Assembly: GCA_903902325.1 (NCBI GenBank)
Contig: CAIUUO010000282.1
Location: forward strand, 1-41,635
Reading direction: 5' to 3'
Source of the DNA: an uncultured Bacteroidia bacterium
GTDB lineage: Bacteria > Bacteroidota > Bacteroidia > Bacteroidales > Prolixibacteraceae
Length of the DNA: 41,635 nucleotides
This document shows positions 16,099 to 24,452 of the stretch, one piece after another. The notes under the pieces are model-generated. The model had not been told where the DNA came from. It searched no databases and saw only the letters and a program-made list of their open reading frames with translations. The translations under genes were made by a program, and so were the position numbers. The first letter of the stretch is position 1. The number at the start of each line of letters is the position of its first letter.

Positions 16099-17379
16099 CA
16101 ATCCTTTGAAATCAATTTCGGGTGGGTTAGTAGAAGTTGGGTTCAACTCAAAAATAGTGCCGATGGTTGTATTTACATTGAAAAATCCACCATTCTGCAG
16201 AAAGAAGCCATTCCCCTCCGTTCCACCGGCATAATCCATTCGATAACCCCTGCGTGCGATGTCGTCTGCCGTGAATTTGGCCTTCGACAATTGTATCCAG
16301 TGACCATTTTTGTCCCTGCACCACTGGTTGGTATAGAGGGCCTTCCTTCCCAGATAGCCGTTTTTGTCGTTGAAATTCTCCAGGAATGAGTGAAATTTAG
16401 TGAGCCAGTGATCCGTCTTTGGCCGGCTGAAACTGGCAATCAGCTTCCATTTTGCCACTTCAGGGGCATAAAACCAAGCTGTAAAAACAGTGCTGCCCTT
16501 TTCGTCGGGAGTGCCCTTCAGGAGGAACCGGTAGGTGGTGCCTGCCTTCCACGGATAGCGAAAATAGCTTTGTCCGCCCGATCCTTCGTTGCCAAACTCA
16601 CCGGTATGAACCCCTTCACCTTTCTTCAGCAATCTGATCTTATCCGTATCCGGGATATCACCCGGATGGTCCGTTTTGAAAGGGCTCCAGACTGAAAACA
16701 GGATTCTTCGCTCCTGCGGGCCGTTCACCTGCATCCCGAAATATCCCTCGCCAAAACCGTTGGCCATAAAATAGGAACCTTCGGGATCCTGACCATGCGG
16801 GACCGTCACCTCATTGTAAAAATATTCGGCTTCCACACCGGCAGGCAGTTCGTAGTTTAGATGGACGGATGGCCCTCGTCTTCCCCAATAAAATCTGTTG
16901 TCGATGTTATCCTTTACATAAGCCAAAGACAATCCCAGCATTTCAGATTGAACTTCGAGATCGGAGAGTACGGCAAAAACGGGTCCCTTCTTTTTGATCC
17001 CACGGAACTCAATCCTTACGTAACCTTTTTCTACCTTGACTTTCCCAATATGGACCCGTTGCAACTCCTTGCCTGAAATATCGAAGTTGAAATTTCTCTT
17101 TCCGACACGAACCTCAATTCTCGATTTTCCCTCCGGTACAGAGAGGTTTATAGAAAGATCCAGCACGCCACCCTTGTCTGTCCGGAAGAAAAAAAGCTTT
17201 GCATCATGTGCAGAACTCCAGACCTCTGGCATCTCCTCACCTGCAGGATTCCTTGTTACCAGAAAACTGTTGCCTCCTGCCGGGATCCTTATTGTTCCGG
17301 TATTTTGGGCCATTGTCTGATATCCGGAAATTGATATTATTAGCATAAAAGTCAGGCAGATAACTTTGTTTATTTTCAT
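16081..17379 (-). CDS. Secreted DUF3472-family protein with N-terminal DUF5077-like domain
   Basis: A 432-residue exported protein. The signal peptide is MKINKVICLTFMLIISISGYQTMAQ. Residues about 28-150 form a beta-rich carbohydrate-binding-like domain (IRIPAGGNSFLVTRNPAGEEMPEVWS). The central part is DUF3472-like: ADAE-type EYFYNEVTVPHGQDPEGSY, GYFGMQVN, RRILFSVWSPF and a GGQSYFRYPWKAGTTYRFL run. It often accompanies glycosidases in Bacteroidota, but its biochemical role is not established. The last residues (LDNSTM) come from the short-repeat array, so the C-terminus may have been extended or replaced. Confidence 0.85.
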   Translation of the reverse strand: MKINKVICLTFMLIISISGYQTMAQNTGTIRIPAGGNSFLVTRNPAGEEMPEVWSSAHDAKLFFFRTDKGGVLDLSINLSVPEGKSRIEVRVGKRNFNFDISGKELQRVHIGKVKVEKGYVRIEFRGIKKKGPVFAVLSDLEVQSEMLGLSLAYVKDNIDNRFYWGRRGPSVHLNYELPAGVEAEYFYNEVTVPHGQDPEGSYFMANGFGEGYFGMQVNGPQERRILFSVWSPFKTDHPGDIPDTDKIRLLKKGEGVHTGEFGNEGSGGQSYFRYPWKAGTTYRFLLKGTPDEKGSTVFTAWFYAPEVAKWKLIASFSRPKTDHWLTKFHSFLENFNDKNGYLGRKALYTNQWCRDKNGHWIQLSKAKFTADDIARRGYRMDYAGGTEGNGFFLQNGGFFNVNTTIGTIFELNPTSTNPPEIDFKGLDNSTM

Positions 17380-17568
17380 ATGATGGTGAAATTTATGGGG
17401 TGCAATATATTGTATACTTTTTTTTCAACATTCGTATAAACGAAGATAAATGTAATTGTCAATTATTTATCGTCCTGCATAAGTTGACATTCATCCGAAT
17501 CTAACTAAACCAATCGGGTTGCATTGAAGCTTTTGCGGTGCAGAATTCATCAACTTAATTCCTTAATT

Positions 17569-18489
17569 ATGAGCGATTTCACCTACAAAACAAAACTGGG
17601 TTGGTTGCCTGATTGGCCCGACTTCAGAGACAAGACAGAGGAGGATGACCACGTTTCTCCCCAGTTATCCAAACTTGGCCAGAAGGATTCCGTGAAAACT
17701 ATGAAGTCCAAACTGGCATTTAGCGGGACTGCCACAAGCGCTTTGCCCTCTTCCGCTAATCTTTCCCAATGGTTCTCACCTGTTAAAAATCAGGGTGACC
17801 TTGGATCCTGTGCCGCCAATGCTGCAGTCAGCATGGTCGAATACTTTGAACGCCGTGCCTTCGGGAAATACACTGAGCCATCCAGATTGTTCCTTTACAA
17901 AGCCGCCCGCAACCTGATGCATCAGACCGGCGACAGCGGAACTTTCCTGCGAAGCATGATGGGAGCAATGGTCCTCTTTGGCGTACCTCCGGAAGAGTAC
18001 TGGCCCTACGATATCACCAAATTTGATGACGAACCGACGCCATTCTGCTATGCTTTCGGCCAGAATTACCAGGCACTTTCCTACTTCCGCCTGGATCCTC
18101 CCGGAACTACCCCAGCTGATCTCTTGGCCAGCATCAAGAAGAATATTGCTTCCGGAATTCCTGTCATGTTTGGCTTTACAGTCTATCAATCCATTGCCCA
18201 ATCCAATACCAACGGGGGCAAGATCCCGTTCCCCGAAAAGAATGAAAAAATTGACGGGGGACATGCTGTTGTGGCTGCAGGTTATGATGACACTGTCAAA
18301 ATCAAGAACAAAACAACCGGCGCCAAAGAGACTACAGGAGCCATCATGATTAGAAACTCATGGGGAGATTCCTGGGGAGACAAGGGTTACGGATGGTTAC
18401 CCTACGATTATGTGCTGAAAGGCCTGGCTATCGACTGGTGGGCGTTGCTCAAAAATGAATGGGTGGATACGGGAAATTTCAATCCGTGA
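17569..18489 (+). CDS. C1-family (papain-fold) cysteine peptidase, leaderless
   Basis: The start is placed at MSDFTYKTKLGWLPD (17569), giving about 306 residues. LGWLPDWPDFRD is the usual opening of bacterial C1A-like enzymes. The oxyanion-hole Gln and catalytic Cys are in VKNQGDLGSCAANA, the catalytic His in DGGHAVVAAGYDD, and the Asn in IMIRNSWGDSWG, so all active-site residues are present. No signal peptide or lipobox is visible, which suggests cytoplasmic location or unconventional export. No inhibitor gene is adjacent. It is divergent from the DUF3472 gene and convergent with rlmN. Confidence 0.92.
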   Translation: MSDFTYKTKLGWLPDWPDFRDKTEEDDHVSPQLSKLGQKDSVKTMKSKLAFSGTATSALPSSANLSQWFSPVKNQGDLGSCAANAAVSMVEYFERRAFGKYTEPSRLFLYKAARNLMHQTGDSGTFLRSMMGAMVLFGVPPEEYWPYDITKFDDEPTPFCYAFGQNYQALSYFRLDPPGTTPADLLASIKKNIASGIPVMFGFTVYQSIAQSNTNGGKIPFPEKNEKIDGGHAVVAAGYDDTVKIKNKTTGAKETTGAIMIRNSWGDSWGDKGYGWLPYDYVLKGLAIDWWALLKNEWVDTGNFNP

Positions 18490-18510
18490 GTACGGGTTAC
18501 GGGTTAAAAT

Positions 18511-18709
18511 AATTCGACGATTCGACGATTCGGCAATTCGACAATGATCGGTGAAGTTGCAATAAAGTTAATATTGCGATTTATCCATACCTAAAATTGG
18601 TCAGCTAATTTTCCAATTATTCAATTGTCGAATCGTCGAATTGTCACATTATCGAATCAGCTAATCAACTCATCACCACATCATCGAATTGTCGAATTGT
18701 CGAATTAGC
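18511..18709. repeat. Second pair of inverted TTGTCGAA-type arrays between convergent genes
   Basis: TTCGACGA units at 18511-18546 face TTGTCGAA units at 18621-18643 and 18682-18709, with AGCTAATT spacers. The arrangement copies that at 15924-16098 and again fills the space between two convergent stops (peptidase and rlmN). Intervening bases show no gene. Confidence 0.82.
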
Positions 18710-18715
18710 TAATTT

Positions 18716-19750
18716 TCACATTTCCTTGTTCTGTTCCTTTGTGGAGAGCAGCCCGCATGCCGCATAAATATCCTGTCCCCTGGAGGCGCGGATAGTCGTA
18801 AGGATACCGCGGTCGTTAAGCTGGGTCTTGAAATGGAGGATGGTCTCCTCATCCGGACTGACCAGCGGAGTTCCGGGTACCGGATGGAAACGGATCAGGT
18901 TGATCCTGCATTTGATGCCATTCAGTAACCTGGAAAGCTCTTTCACATGCAGTGCAGTGTCATTCAATCCTTTAAATAGGATATACTCGAAGGAGACCCT
19001 TCTTTGGCCGCTGAAATCGAATTTTTTGAGTTCTTCCACTACCTCGGCGATCGGATAGGCAATCTGGACAGGCATGAGGCTTTTGCGTTGTTCATCGAAC
19101 GGGGTATGAAGGCTGATTGCCAGATGCGCTTCACTCTCCTGCAGGAAGCGTAGCATAGCAGGTACTATCCCGATGGAGGATACCGTGATGCGTCTCGGGC
19201 TCATGCCAAAACCCCAGTCGGAAGTGAGTATTTCGATGCTTTTGAGCACTTCGTCCAGGTTGTCGAACGGTTCACCCATGCCCATATAGACAATGTTTGA
19301 TACGGAGGCTGCTTCATCGATGCTGCGAATCTGGTTCACGATTTCCCCTGCCGAAAGCTGTCCCTGGAAACCCTGTTTGGCCGTCATGCAGAACAGGCAT
19401 CCCATTTTGCAGCCAACCTGGGAGGAGACACAAACCGTGGTACGATTTTCATCGGGGATCATGGCTGTTTCGATGAACTGATGTTTGCCAGTTACGAAGA
19501 GATATTTTTTGGTGCCGTCGGCACTCACCTGAACCTTGGTTGGCAATACCGTTCCGAAATCATATTTTTCTGCCAGCAGTTCCCTGTTCTTCTTCGAAAG
19601 ATTGCTCATACCTTCAATGGATCCGACAGGTTTTTTGTACAACCAGTCAGTAATCTGCAGGGCAGTAAATTTGGGCAAACCAAGGTCAGCCACCACTAGT
19701 GTCAACTCTTTCAATGTCTTACCGAACAACGGTTCTTTGGAAGTATCCAT
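18716..19750 (-). CDS. rlmN: 23S rRNA/tRNA A2503/A37 C2-methyltransferase RlmN
   Basis: A radical-SAM enzyme that methylates C2 of adenosine in 23S rRNA and some tRNAs. I chose ATG 19750 (MDTSKEPLFGKTL), 4 bp after the upstream stop; the longer frame overlaps that gene. The 4Fe-4S motif CX3CX2C is in GCKMGCLFCMTAKQGF. The glycine-rich region reads NIVYMGMGEPFDNLDEV. The two mechanistic cysteines are in the motif above and near the C-terminus in RGQDIYAACGLL. The length of about 344 is normal. It is probably co-transcribed with the flavoprotein gene upstream. Confidence 0.96.
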   Translation of the reverse strand: MDTSKEPLFGKTLKELTLVVADLGLPKFTALQITDWLYKKPVGSIEGMSNLSKKNRELLAEKYDFGTVLPTKVQVSADGTKKYLFVTGKHQFIETAMIPDENRTTVCVSSQVGCKMGCLFCMTAKQGFQGQLSAGEIVNQIRSIDEAASVSNIVYMGMGEPFDNLDEVLKSIEILTSDWGFGMSPRRITVSSIGIVPAMLRFLQESEAHLAISLHTPFDEQRKSLMPVQIAYPIAEVVEELKKFDFSGQRRVSFEYILFKGLNDTALHVKELSRLLNGIKCRINLIRFHPVPGTPLVSPDEETILHFKTQLNDRGILTTIRASRGQDIYAACGLLSTKEQNKEM

Positions 19751-19754
19751 CTTT

Positions 19755-20432
19755 TTAGAAAAATATCTCGGCATAAATCTGACCGTAAGGAATTCCTTTC
19801 TGGATCAGCAGATCCCGGACCTCAACCACCATCAATGCCTGACCGCAAAGATAGTACTTATCGCCTTTGGGAAGTTCGTCCCGTCCAAGCAGATATTCAG
19901 TAATCCTACCGGGAAAGTGAACTCCATTCGTTTCCCGGCTGCAACAGCGGATGTACCTGTTGCCAAGTTCCTTCTGCAGAAAATCTTCAAAATAGAACTG
20001 GTTGGCATAGCTCACACCATGGATGAGCGTTTTGTTATTGAATTTACCCGATCGGATCATACTGTAAAACGGAGCTATTCCGGTTCCCGTAGCGATACAA
20101 TGTGCCGGTGATTCGTCACAGGAGAAACTACCGTAAGGTTCGGAGACATAAATTTCTTCTCCGGGTTTCATCGTGGCAAGGCGTGGAGTGAGGATGCCGG
20201 CCGGTTTCACATTGAACAAAACATAGAATTCATCCTCCTTGTTTCCGCTGCAAATGCTGTAAATACGAGGGGGTTCCTGTGGGTCGGCAGTAATTTTGAT
20301 GACCTGGCCGGGCTCAAATCCAACTGTTCTTTCCCAGGAGATCACATACACATTGGGTGATATCTCCTCATTTCCGGTGATCCGGACTGCCTTCAGTCCG
20401 TGTTTATGCTGATTCTGATATGTTGACTGCAT
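19755..20432 (-). CDS. FAD-binding ferredoxin-NADP reductase-like oxidoreductase
   Basis: The start is placed at MQSTYQNQHKHGLK (20432), because the longer frame runs through the 28-bp palindrome at 20485. The FAD domain has PRIYSICSG (the RxYS flavin motif) and PAGILTPRLATMKPGEEIYV. The NAD(P) domain has ATGTGIAPFYSMI, then KYYLCGQALMVVEVRDLL and a final YAEIFF aromatic C-terminus, which often stacks on the flavin in this family. The protein is soluble, about 225 residues. It probably transfers electrons between NAD(P)H and a small iron-sulphur or flavin protein; the partner is unknown. Confidence 0.88.
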   Translation of the reverse strand: MQSTYQNQHKHGLKAVRITGNEEISPNVYVISWERTVGFEPGQVIKITADPQEPPRIYSICSGNKEDEFYVLFNVKPAGILTPRLATMKPGEEIYVSEPYGSFSCDESPAHCIATGTGIAPFYSMIRSGKFNNKTLIHGVSYANQFYFEDFLQKELGNRYIRCCSRETNGVHFPGRITEYLLGRDELPKGDKYYLCGQALMVVEVRDLLIQKGIPYGQIYAEIFF

Positions 20433-20484
20433 TAATTCTATATAAATCGTGATAGTGAGATACTTGAAAAATATATTCCTATTC

Positions 20485-20543
20485 ACCACATAGGCACAAT
20501 AGATCACAATAGGCGCTATTGTGATCTATTGTGCCTATGTGGT
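20485..20543. repeat. Perfect 28-bp inverted repeat with 3-nt loop
   Basis: The arms at 20485-20512 and 20516-20543 are exact reverse complements around GCG. Each arm begins ACCACATAGG and contains two copies of CACAATAG. It lies 53 bp upstream of the flavoprotein start. No T-run makes it a clear terminator. It resembles the ACCACAAAGG repeat family also seen at 31208-31308. The rest of the gap to yidD (20544-20851) is AT-rich with TGTCAATT short repeats at 20753-20785 and no gene. Confidence 0.92.
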
Positions 20544-20851
20544 TGTTTTATTAAAATGAAGATAAATACGAATATCCCTGTTTTTGTAAACGTAAGAATG
20601 AAAGGAAAGTTATAAAAAATATAGATACCCGTATGATATTGAGCCACAAATTATTATCGGGTATTGACTTTCTTCAGTCATATTCTGGTAACTGGAAAAA
20701 TATCTTTGTTTAACCCAAAAATGTATTGATCAAGTATTCAGCGATATGCGTCATTGTCAACTGTCAATTGTCAATTATCAATTACTTTTCTTTCCTATTT
20801 TTGGTAACTTCGTCAGGGTTTTAAAGTATAAACTGCTTCATACTGCGTACT

Positions 20852-21127
20852 ATGATCGATAAAATTTTCAAGGGAGTCAGGTGGGTGTTTGTCCAGTTGT
20901 TGCTGTTGCCCATCTACTTTTACCGGAGGGCCATATCACCTTTGACTCCCCCGTCGTGCCGGCATACCCCAACTTGCTCGCAGTATGCCATTGAAGCGTT
21001 AAAAATCCATGGTCCGATAAAGGGATTCCTGCTGGCGACCAACAGAATTTTGCATTGCCATCCCTGGGGCACTTCGGGATATGATCCGGTACCGCCGAGG
21101 AAGGCGAAGGGACGAGGGGACGACTAG
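20852..21127 (+). CDS. yidD: Membrane protein insertion efficiency factor YidD
   Basis: A 91-residue protein with the family hallmarks: [50 protein letters not shown] and GTSGYDPVP. The conserved cysteines of [11 protein letters not shown] and HCHPWG are present. YidD assists YidC-mediated membrane protein insertion at the inner face of the cytoplasmic membrane. The last residues (KAKGRGDD) come from a G-rich GGACGAGG tandem repeat, so the tail is probably not conserved. Confidence 0.95.
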   Translation: MIDKIFKGVRWVFVQLLLLPIYFYRRAISPLTPPSCRHTPTCSQYAIEALKIHGPIKGFLLATNRILHCHPWGTSGYDPVPPRKAKGRGDD

Positions 21128-21151
21128 GACGAGAGGACGAGGGGGAGAATT
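21107..21151. repeat. G-rich tandem repeat (GGACGAGG type)
   Basis: Four to five imperfect copies of an 8-9 bp GGACGAGG unit cross the yidD stop codon. They continue into the znuA upstream region. Confidence 0.75.
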
Positions 21152-21266
21152 CAACTCCGAAAATTATCGCCAAAATTGGTGCACATGGCTAATTGAAAGG
21201 CCTATGAGACAAGTGTCCAAAGAGTCCAGCGGAAAACAAAATATATTGTCTAAATGCAGTTTTACG

Positions 21267-22148
21267 ATGAGAAAAATATTATCAATTCTTATACTTATTT
21301 CGGCTTTTATCTCCTGCCAGGGTCCCACTAAAAAACCTGCCGAAAAGATTGTCTTTGCCAGCATTCTGCCCATTCAATATTTTGCGGATCAGATCGTTGG
21401 AAATATCTATACTTCAGAAGTGGTTGTTCCCCCCGGGGTCGGTCCTGAAACCTATAACCCAACTCCCCGGCAGATGAGTGGCATGGCCCGTGCAAGCGCC
21501 TATTTTGCCAACGGATATCTTGGTTTTGAAGACGCTTTTATGGAAAAATTCCAGTCCATCAATCCCAACCTGGTGTTTGTCAATACATCACAAGGGGTGG
21601 ATATGATTCATTCGGAAGATCATCATCATGGTGACCTGCAGCCCGAAAAAGGGGTTGATCCGCATACCTGGTCTTCGCCGTCCGGGGCAAGAATCGTAGC
21701 CCGGAATATATTTGAAGCCATGGTGAAGATCGATCCTGCCAACAAGGAGCGGTTTCAGTCCAATTTCACCAGGCTGATGGCGAAAATTGACAGTGTAGAC
21801 CATGTCGTGGAACTGATCCTGACCAATATTCCCTCCCGGAAATTCATGGTTTTTCATCCTGCACTAGGCTATTTTGCCAGAGACTATCATCTCGAACAAC
21901 TTTCCATTGAATTTGAGGGTAAAATCCCGACGCCCCACCATGTTCAGAAAATGGTAGAGCTGGCAAGGGATCAGAAAATTGCCTACATCATGATTCAAAG
22001 GGAATTCGATGTGGAGAACGTGGAGATCATCGCAAAGGAAACGGGCAACAAGATCATCCAGATTGATCCGCTGGCTTACAACTGGCCTGCTGAAATGATT
22101 TCCCTTGCCCACAAAATGGCCGGAACAGTCCGGGACTCCGGCCACTGA
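21267..22148 (+). CDS. znuA: Metal ABC transporter substrate-binding lipoprotein (ZnuA/TroA family)
   Basis: The start is placed at MRKILSILILISAFISCQG (21267); the longer frame lacks a signal until then. The lipobox FISC puts the lipidated Cys at residue 17. Zinc-family ligands are suggested by SILPIQYFADQIVG, a His-rich loop SEDHHHGDLQPEKGVDPHTW, and FHPALGYFARDY. The final IQIDPLAYNWP segment provides the last-domain ligand region. It binds Zn2+ or Mn2+ and delivers it to the permease encoded two genes downstream; the His-rich loop favours zinc. It is first in a three-gene operon. Confidence 0.92.
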   Translation: MRKILSILILISAFISCQGPTKKPAEKIVFASILPIQYFADQIVGNIYTSEVVVPPGVGPETYNPTPRQMSGMARASAYFANGYLGFEDAFMEKFQSINPNLVFVNTSQGVDMIHSEDHHHGDLQPEKGVDPHTWSSPSGARIVARNIFEAMVKIDPANKERFQSNFTRLMAKIDSVDHVVELILTNIPSRKFMVFHPALGYFARDYHLEQLSIEFEGKIPTPHHVQKMVELARDQKIAYIMIQREFDVENVEIIAKETGNKIIQIDPLAYNWPAEMISLAHKMAGTVRDSGH

Positions 22149-22196
22149 TTATTTTGTAAATTTGTCCCCGTTAAAAGGATCCAAAATTTGTCTTGC

Positions 22197-22952
22197 ATGT
22201 TTCCATTGATTGACATTAAGCATATCACGGTAGGATATGATGAGAACATCATCCTGGCTGATGTTTCCCTCACCATCAACGACAATGATTTTATCGGAGT
22301 TATTGGCCCAAACGGCGGAGGTAAAACGACCCTGCTTAAAACTATACTCGGACTGCTGGTTCCCATCAGCGGGGAGGTTGTCTTTCACGACTGCATGACG
22401 GAAGGGAACCACCACAGAATCGGATACTTGCCGCAGATCAACAACATCGACAGGAAATTCCCGATTTCGGTTTCCGATGTGGTCAAATCCGGTTTGATGT
22501 CGAGAAAACGCATCATCAAGCGATATGACAAAAAGGACACCGAATTTGCAGGACAACTGATGCAGGAGATGGGAATCTATGAAATCCGCAACAAAGCGAT
22601 CGGGGAACTTTCAGGCGGACAAATCCAACGGGCCCTCCTCTGCCGCGCACTTGTCAACCAGCCCAAACTGCTGGTGCTGGATGAACCCAACACTTACGTG
22701 GACAACCGTTTTGAGAAAGAGTTGTACGAGAAATTACGCGTCCTCAACGAAAATATTGCCATTTTACTGGTCTCGCACGATTTAGGTACGATCTCGACCT
22801 ACGTAAAATCCATTGCCTGCGTCAACCACTCGCTACATTACCATCCCGGGAACAAGATCACGCCCGAACTGATGGAGGCTTACGAATGTCCGATCCAGAT
22901 TATCACGCACGGTCAGATTCCGCATACCGTATTACACACCCACGAATCATAA
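22197..22952 (+). CDS. znuC: Metal ABC transporter ATP-binding protein
   Basis: Walker A GPNGGGKTT (GVIGPNGGGKTTLLKTILG), Q-loop YLPQINN, ABC signature ELSGGQIQRALLCRAL, Walker B LLVLDEPNTYVD and switch His in LVSHDLG are all present, so it is a complete ATPase. I prefer the ATG at 22197 (MFPLIDIKHITVGYD); 22188 adds three residues. The C-terminus contains several His residues (NHSLHYHPGN, THGQIPHTVLHTH), which may sense or bind metal. It sits 48 bp after znuA, and its stop overlaps the permease start. Confidence 0.95.
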   Translation: MFPLIDIKHITVGYDENIILADVSLTINDNDFIGVIGPNGGGKTTLLKTILGLLVPISGEVVFHDCMTEGNHHRIGYLPQINNIDRKFPISVSDVVKSGLMSRKRIIKRYDKKDTEFAGQLMQEMGIYEIRNKAIGELSGGQIQRALLCRALVNQPKLLVLDEPNTYVDNRFEKELYEKLRVLNENIAILLVSHDLGTISTYVKSIACVNHSLHYHPGNKITPELMEAYECPIQIITHGQIPHTVLHTHES

Positions 22953-23776
22953 TGGATAACCTGATGTCCCTGCTGTCGATGGATTTTTTCCGCAATGCCT
23001 TGCTGGCCTCGTTGCTGGCAAGCATTACCTGCGGCATCATCGGCACCTACATCGTATCACGCCGGATCGTTTTCATCAGCGGCGGAATCACGCACGCCTC
23101 CTTCGGCGGGATAGGCATGGGCTATTACTTTGGCTTCGATCCTATTTTGGGAGCCGTGCTTTTTGGGATTTTTTCTGCGCTGGGCATTGAATTCTTTACC
23201 AGGAAAGCCGATCTCCGCGAAGATTCTGCCATCGCGATGCTCTGGGCGCTGGGAATGGCCCTCGGGATTATCTTTATCTTTCTGACACCCGGCTACGCTC
23301 CCAACCTGATGAGTTACCTCTTCGGCAATATCCTGACTGTATCCCTGACAGACCTGATTTTTCTTACACTTCTCACGATAGGGATCGCGGCTTTTTTCAT
23401 CCTCTTCTACCGGATGATCCTCTTTATATCGTTCGATGAAGAGTACGCCCTGACCAACAATACCCCGGTACGGCTTTTCAACATCATCCTGATTTGCCTT
23501 GTTGCGTTGACAATTGTTTTGAATATCAGGGTGGTAGGCATTATCCTGGTAATGTCACTGCTCACAATCCCGCAAGCCATATCCAACCTTTTTACCCGGC
23601 ATTTCCACAGGATGATCTTCTATTCCATGTTCTTCGGTTTTGTGGGATCCATGGCCGGACTGATCTTCTCTTACATTTACGATATCCCGTCGGGTGCCGC
23701 CATCATCTTTGCCCTGGTGATTATGTATGGAATCGCTAAAATGTATTTTGTTGTAAGGAAGGCGATGGTGAAGTAG
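22952..23776 (+). CDS. znuB: Metal ABC transporter permease (ZnuB/ABC-3 family)
   Basis: The start is placed at MDNLMSLLSMDFFRNALLAS (22952), where ATG shares its A with the TAA of the ATPase gene, a classic coupled overlap. About seven to eight membrane helices are seen. The conserved features SRRIVFISGGITHASFGGIGMGYYFG and GIEFFTRKADLREDSAIAMLWA match the ABC-3 family, including its cytoplasmic coupling region. The protein is 274 residues, the normal length. Together with the two preceding genes it forms a full zinc/manganese uptake system. Confidence 0.94.
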   Translation: MDNLMSLLSMDFFRNALLASLLASITCGIIGTYIVSRRIVFISGGITHASFGGIGMGYYFGFDPILGAVLFGIFSALGIEFFTRKADLREDSAIAMLWALGMALGIIFIFLTPGYAPNLMSYLFGNILTVSLTDLIFLTLLTIGIAAFFILFYRMILFISFDEEYALTNNTPVRLFNIILICLVALTIVLNIRVVGIILVMSLLTIPQAISNLFTRHFHRMIFYSMFFGFVGSMAGLIFSYIYDIPSGAAIIFALVIMYGIAKMYFVVRKAMVK

Positions 23777-23828
23777 ATTTTCACGACCTCGAAGGAATCC
23801 ATTTTCAAAATATGTTCCATTCGATAAG

Positions 23829-23900
23829 CCCTTCGACAGGCTCAGGGACCGGAAGTCGTAAATTCAATAAATAAACACTTCGACAGGCTCAGTGAGCACC
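23829..23900. repeat. Two REP-like repeats (CTTCGACAGGCTCAG)
   Basis: CCCTTCGACAGGCTCAGGGACC (23829-23850) and a second, similar copy (23876-23900) share CTTCGACAGGCTCAG. Each has imperfect self-complementary ends (CCCT with AGGG, CACT with AGTG). They are related to the two inverted copies at 24972-25043. Confidence 0.85.
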
Positions 23901-24362
23901 GTAGCTGCATTCTCTCAATCACATTTTCACTTTTCAACACGGACAGCAAAAAGGGCCGTCCCGAGACCTTTCTCCCCTCTTTTATGCACCTTATACCTGA
24001 TTTGCGTATCGGCAGTATTTTTACTTTCATCAAAGAGCGCGAAGCGTAAAACAAACCCTTCCATTGAGACAAAAGGCTGTCTGAGCGAAGCCGCAGGCGG
24101 AGCGAGTTCCTTTTGTCAGGTCTTTTTTGGAACCTTTTGTGACGACAAAAAGTAACCAAGTAGAAAAAGCCTGAAGATCCGGCAAAAAGCCAATAAATTG
24201 AGATGATAGCGGGGTGGTCACCTTCTCCCATCAGACATATCCTATTCCGTCGGATCCCGGCATGCCAGGTGCCTTATGCATTGGCGCGCGGACAGGGTAT
24301 CCGTTTACCTCCGCATGCTACAAACAGGTCGCCGCTACGCAATAAACCCCGGAGTCGAATTC
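23901..24362. repeat. Intergenic repeat region without a credible gene
   Basis: The stretch holds short inverted motifs such as GACAAAAGG (24068-24076) facing CCTTTTGTC (24109-24117) around GAGCGAAGCCGCAGGCGGAGCGA. A second CCTTTTGT/ACAAAAAG pair follows downstream. I recognise this as dispersed intergenic repeat sequence common in Bacteroidota. The minus-strand frame at 23842-24231 gives low-complexity, basic protein and is not called. Confidence 0.6.
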
Positions 24363-24413
24363 ATTAGCACATCAGCAAATTAGCACATTAGCACATTGTC
24401 GAATTGTCAAATT
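24363..24413. repeat. Short ATTAGCACA tandem repeats ahead of the NikR-like gene
   Basis: Four imperfect ATTAGCACA/ATCAGCAAA units are followed by one TTGTCGAATTGTC unit of the family seen at 15924-16098. The array ends about 40 bp before the nikR-like start and lies where the promoter would be. Confidence 0.7.
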
Positions 24414-24452
24414 TTCACTATCTTGCACACGATTTCAATCATTCGTATTACC

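Noticed and set aside
23842-24231. Minus-strand 129-codon open frame after znuB
   Set aside because: It crosses REP-like and other dispersed repeats, has a basic low-complexity translation, and shows no domain pattern. It is best seen as repeat DNA that happens to be open.
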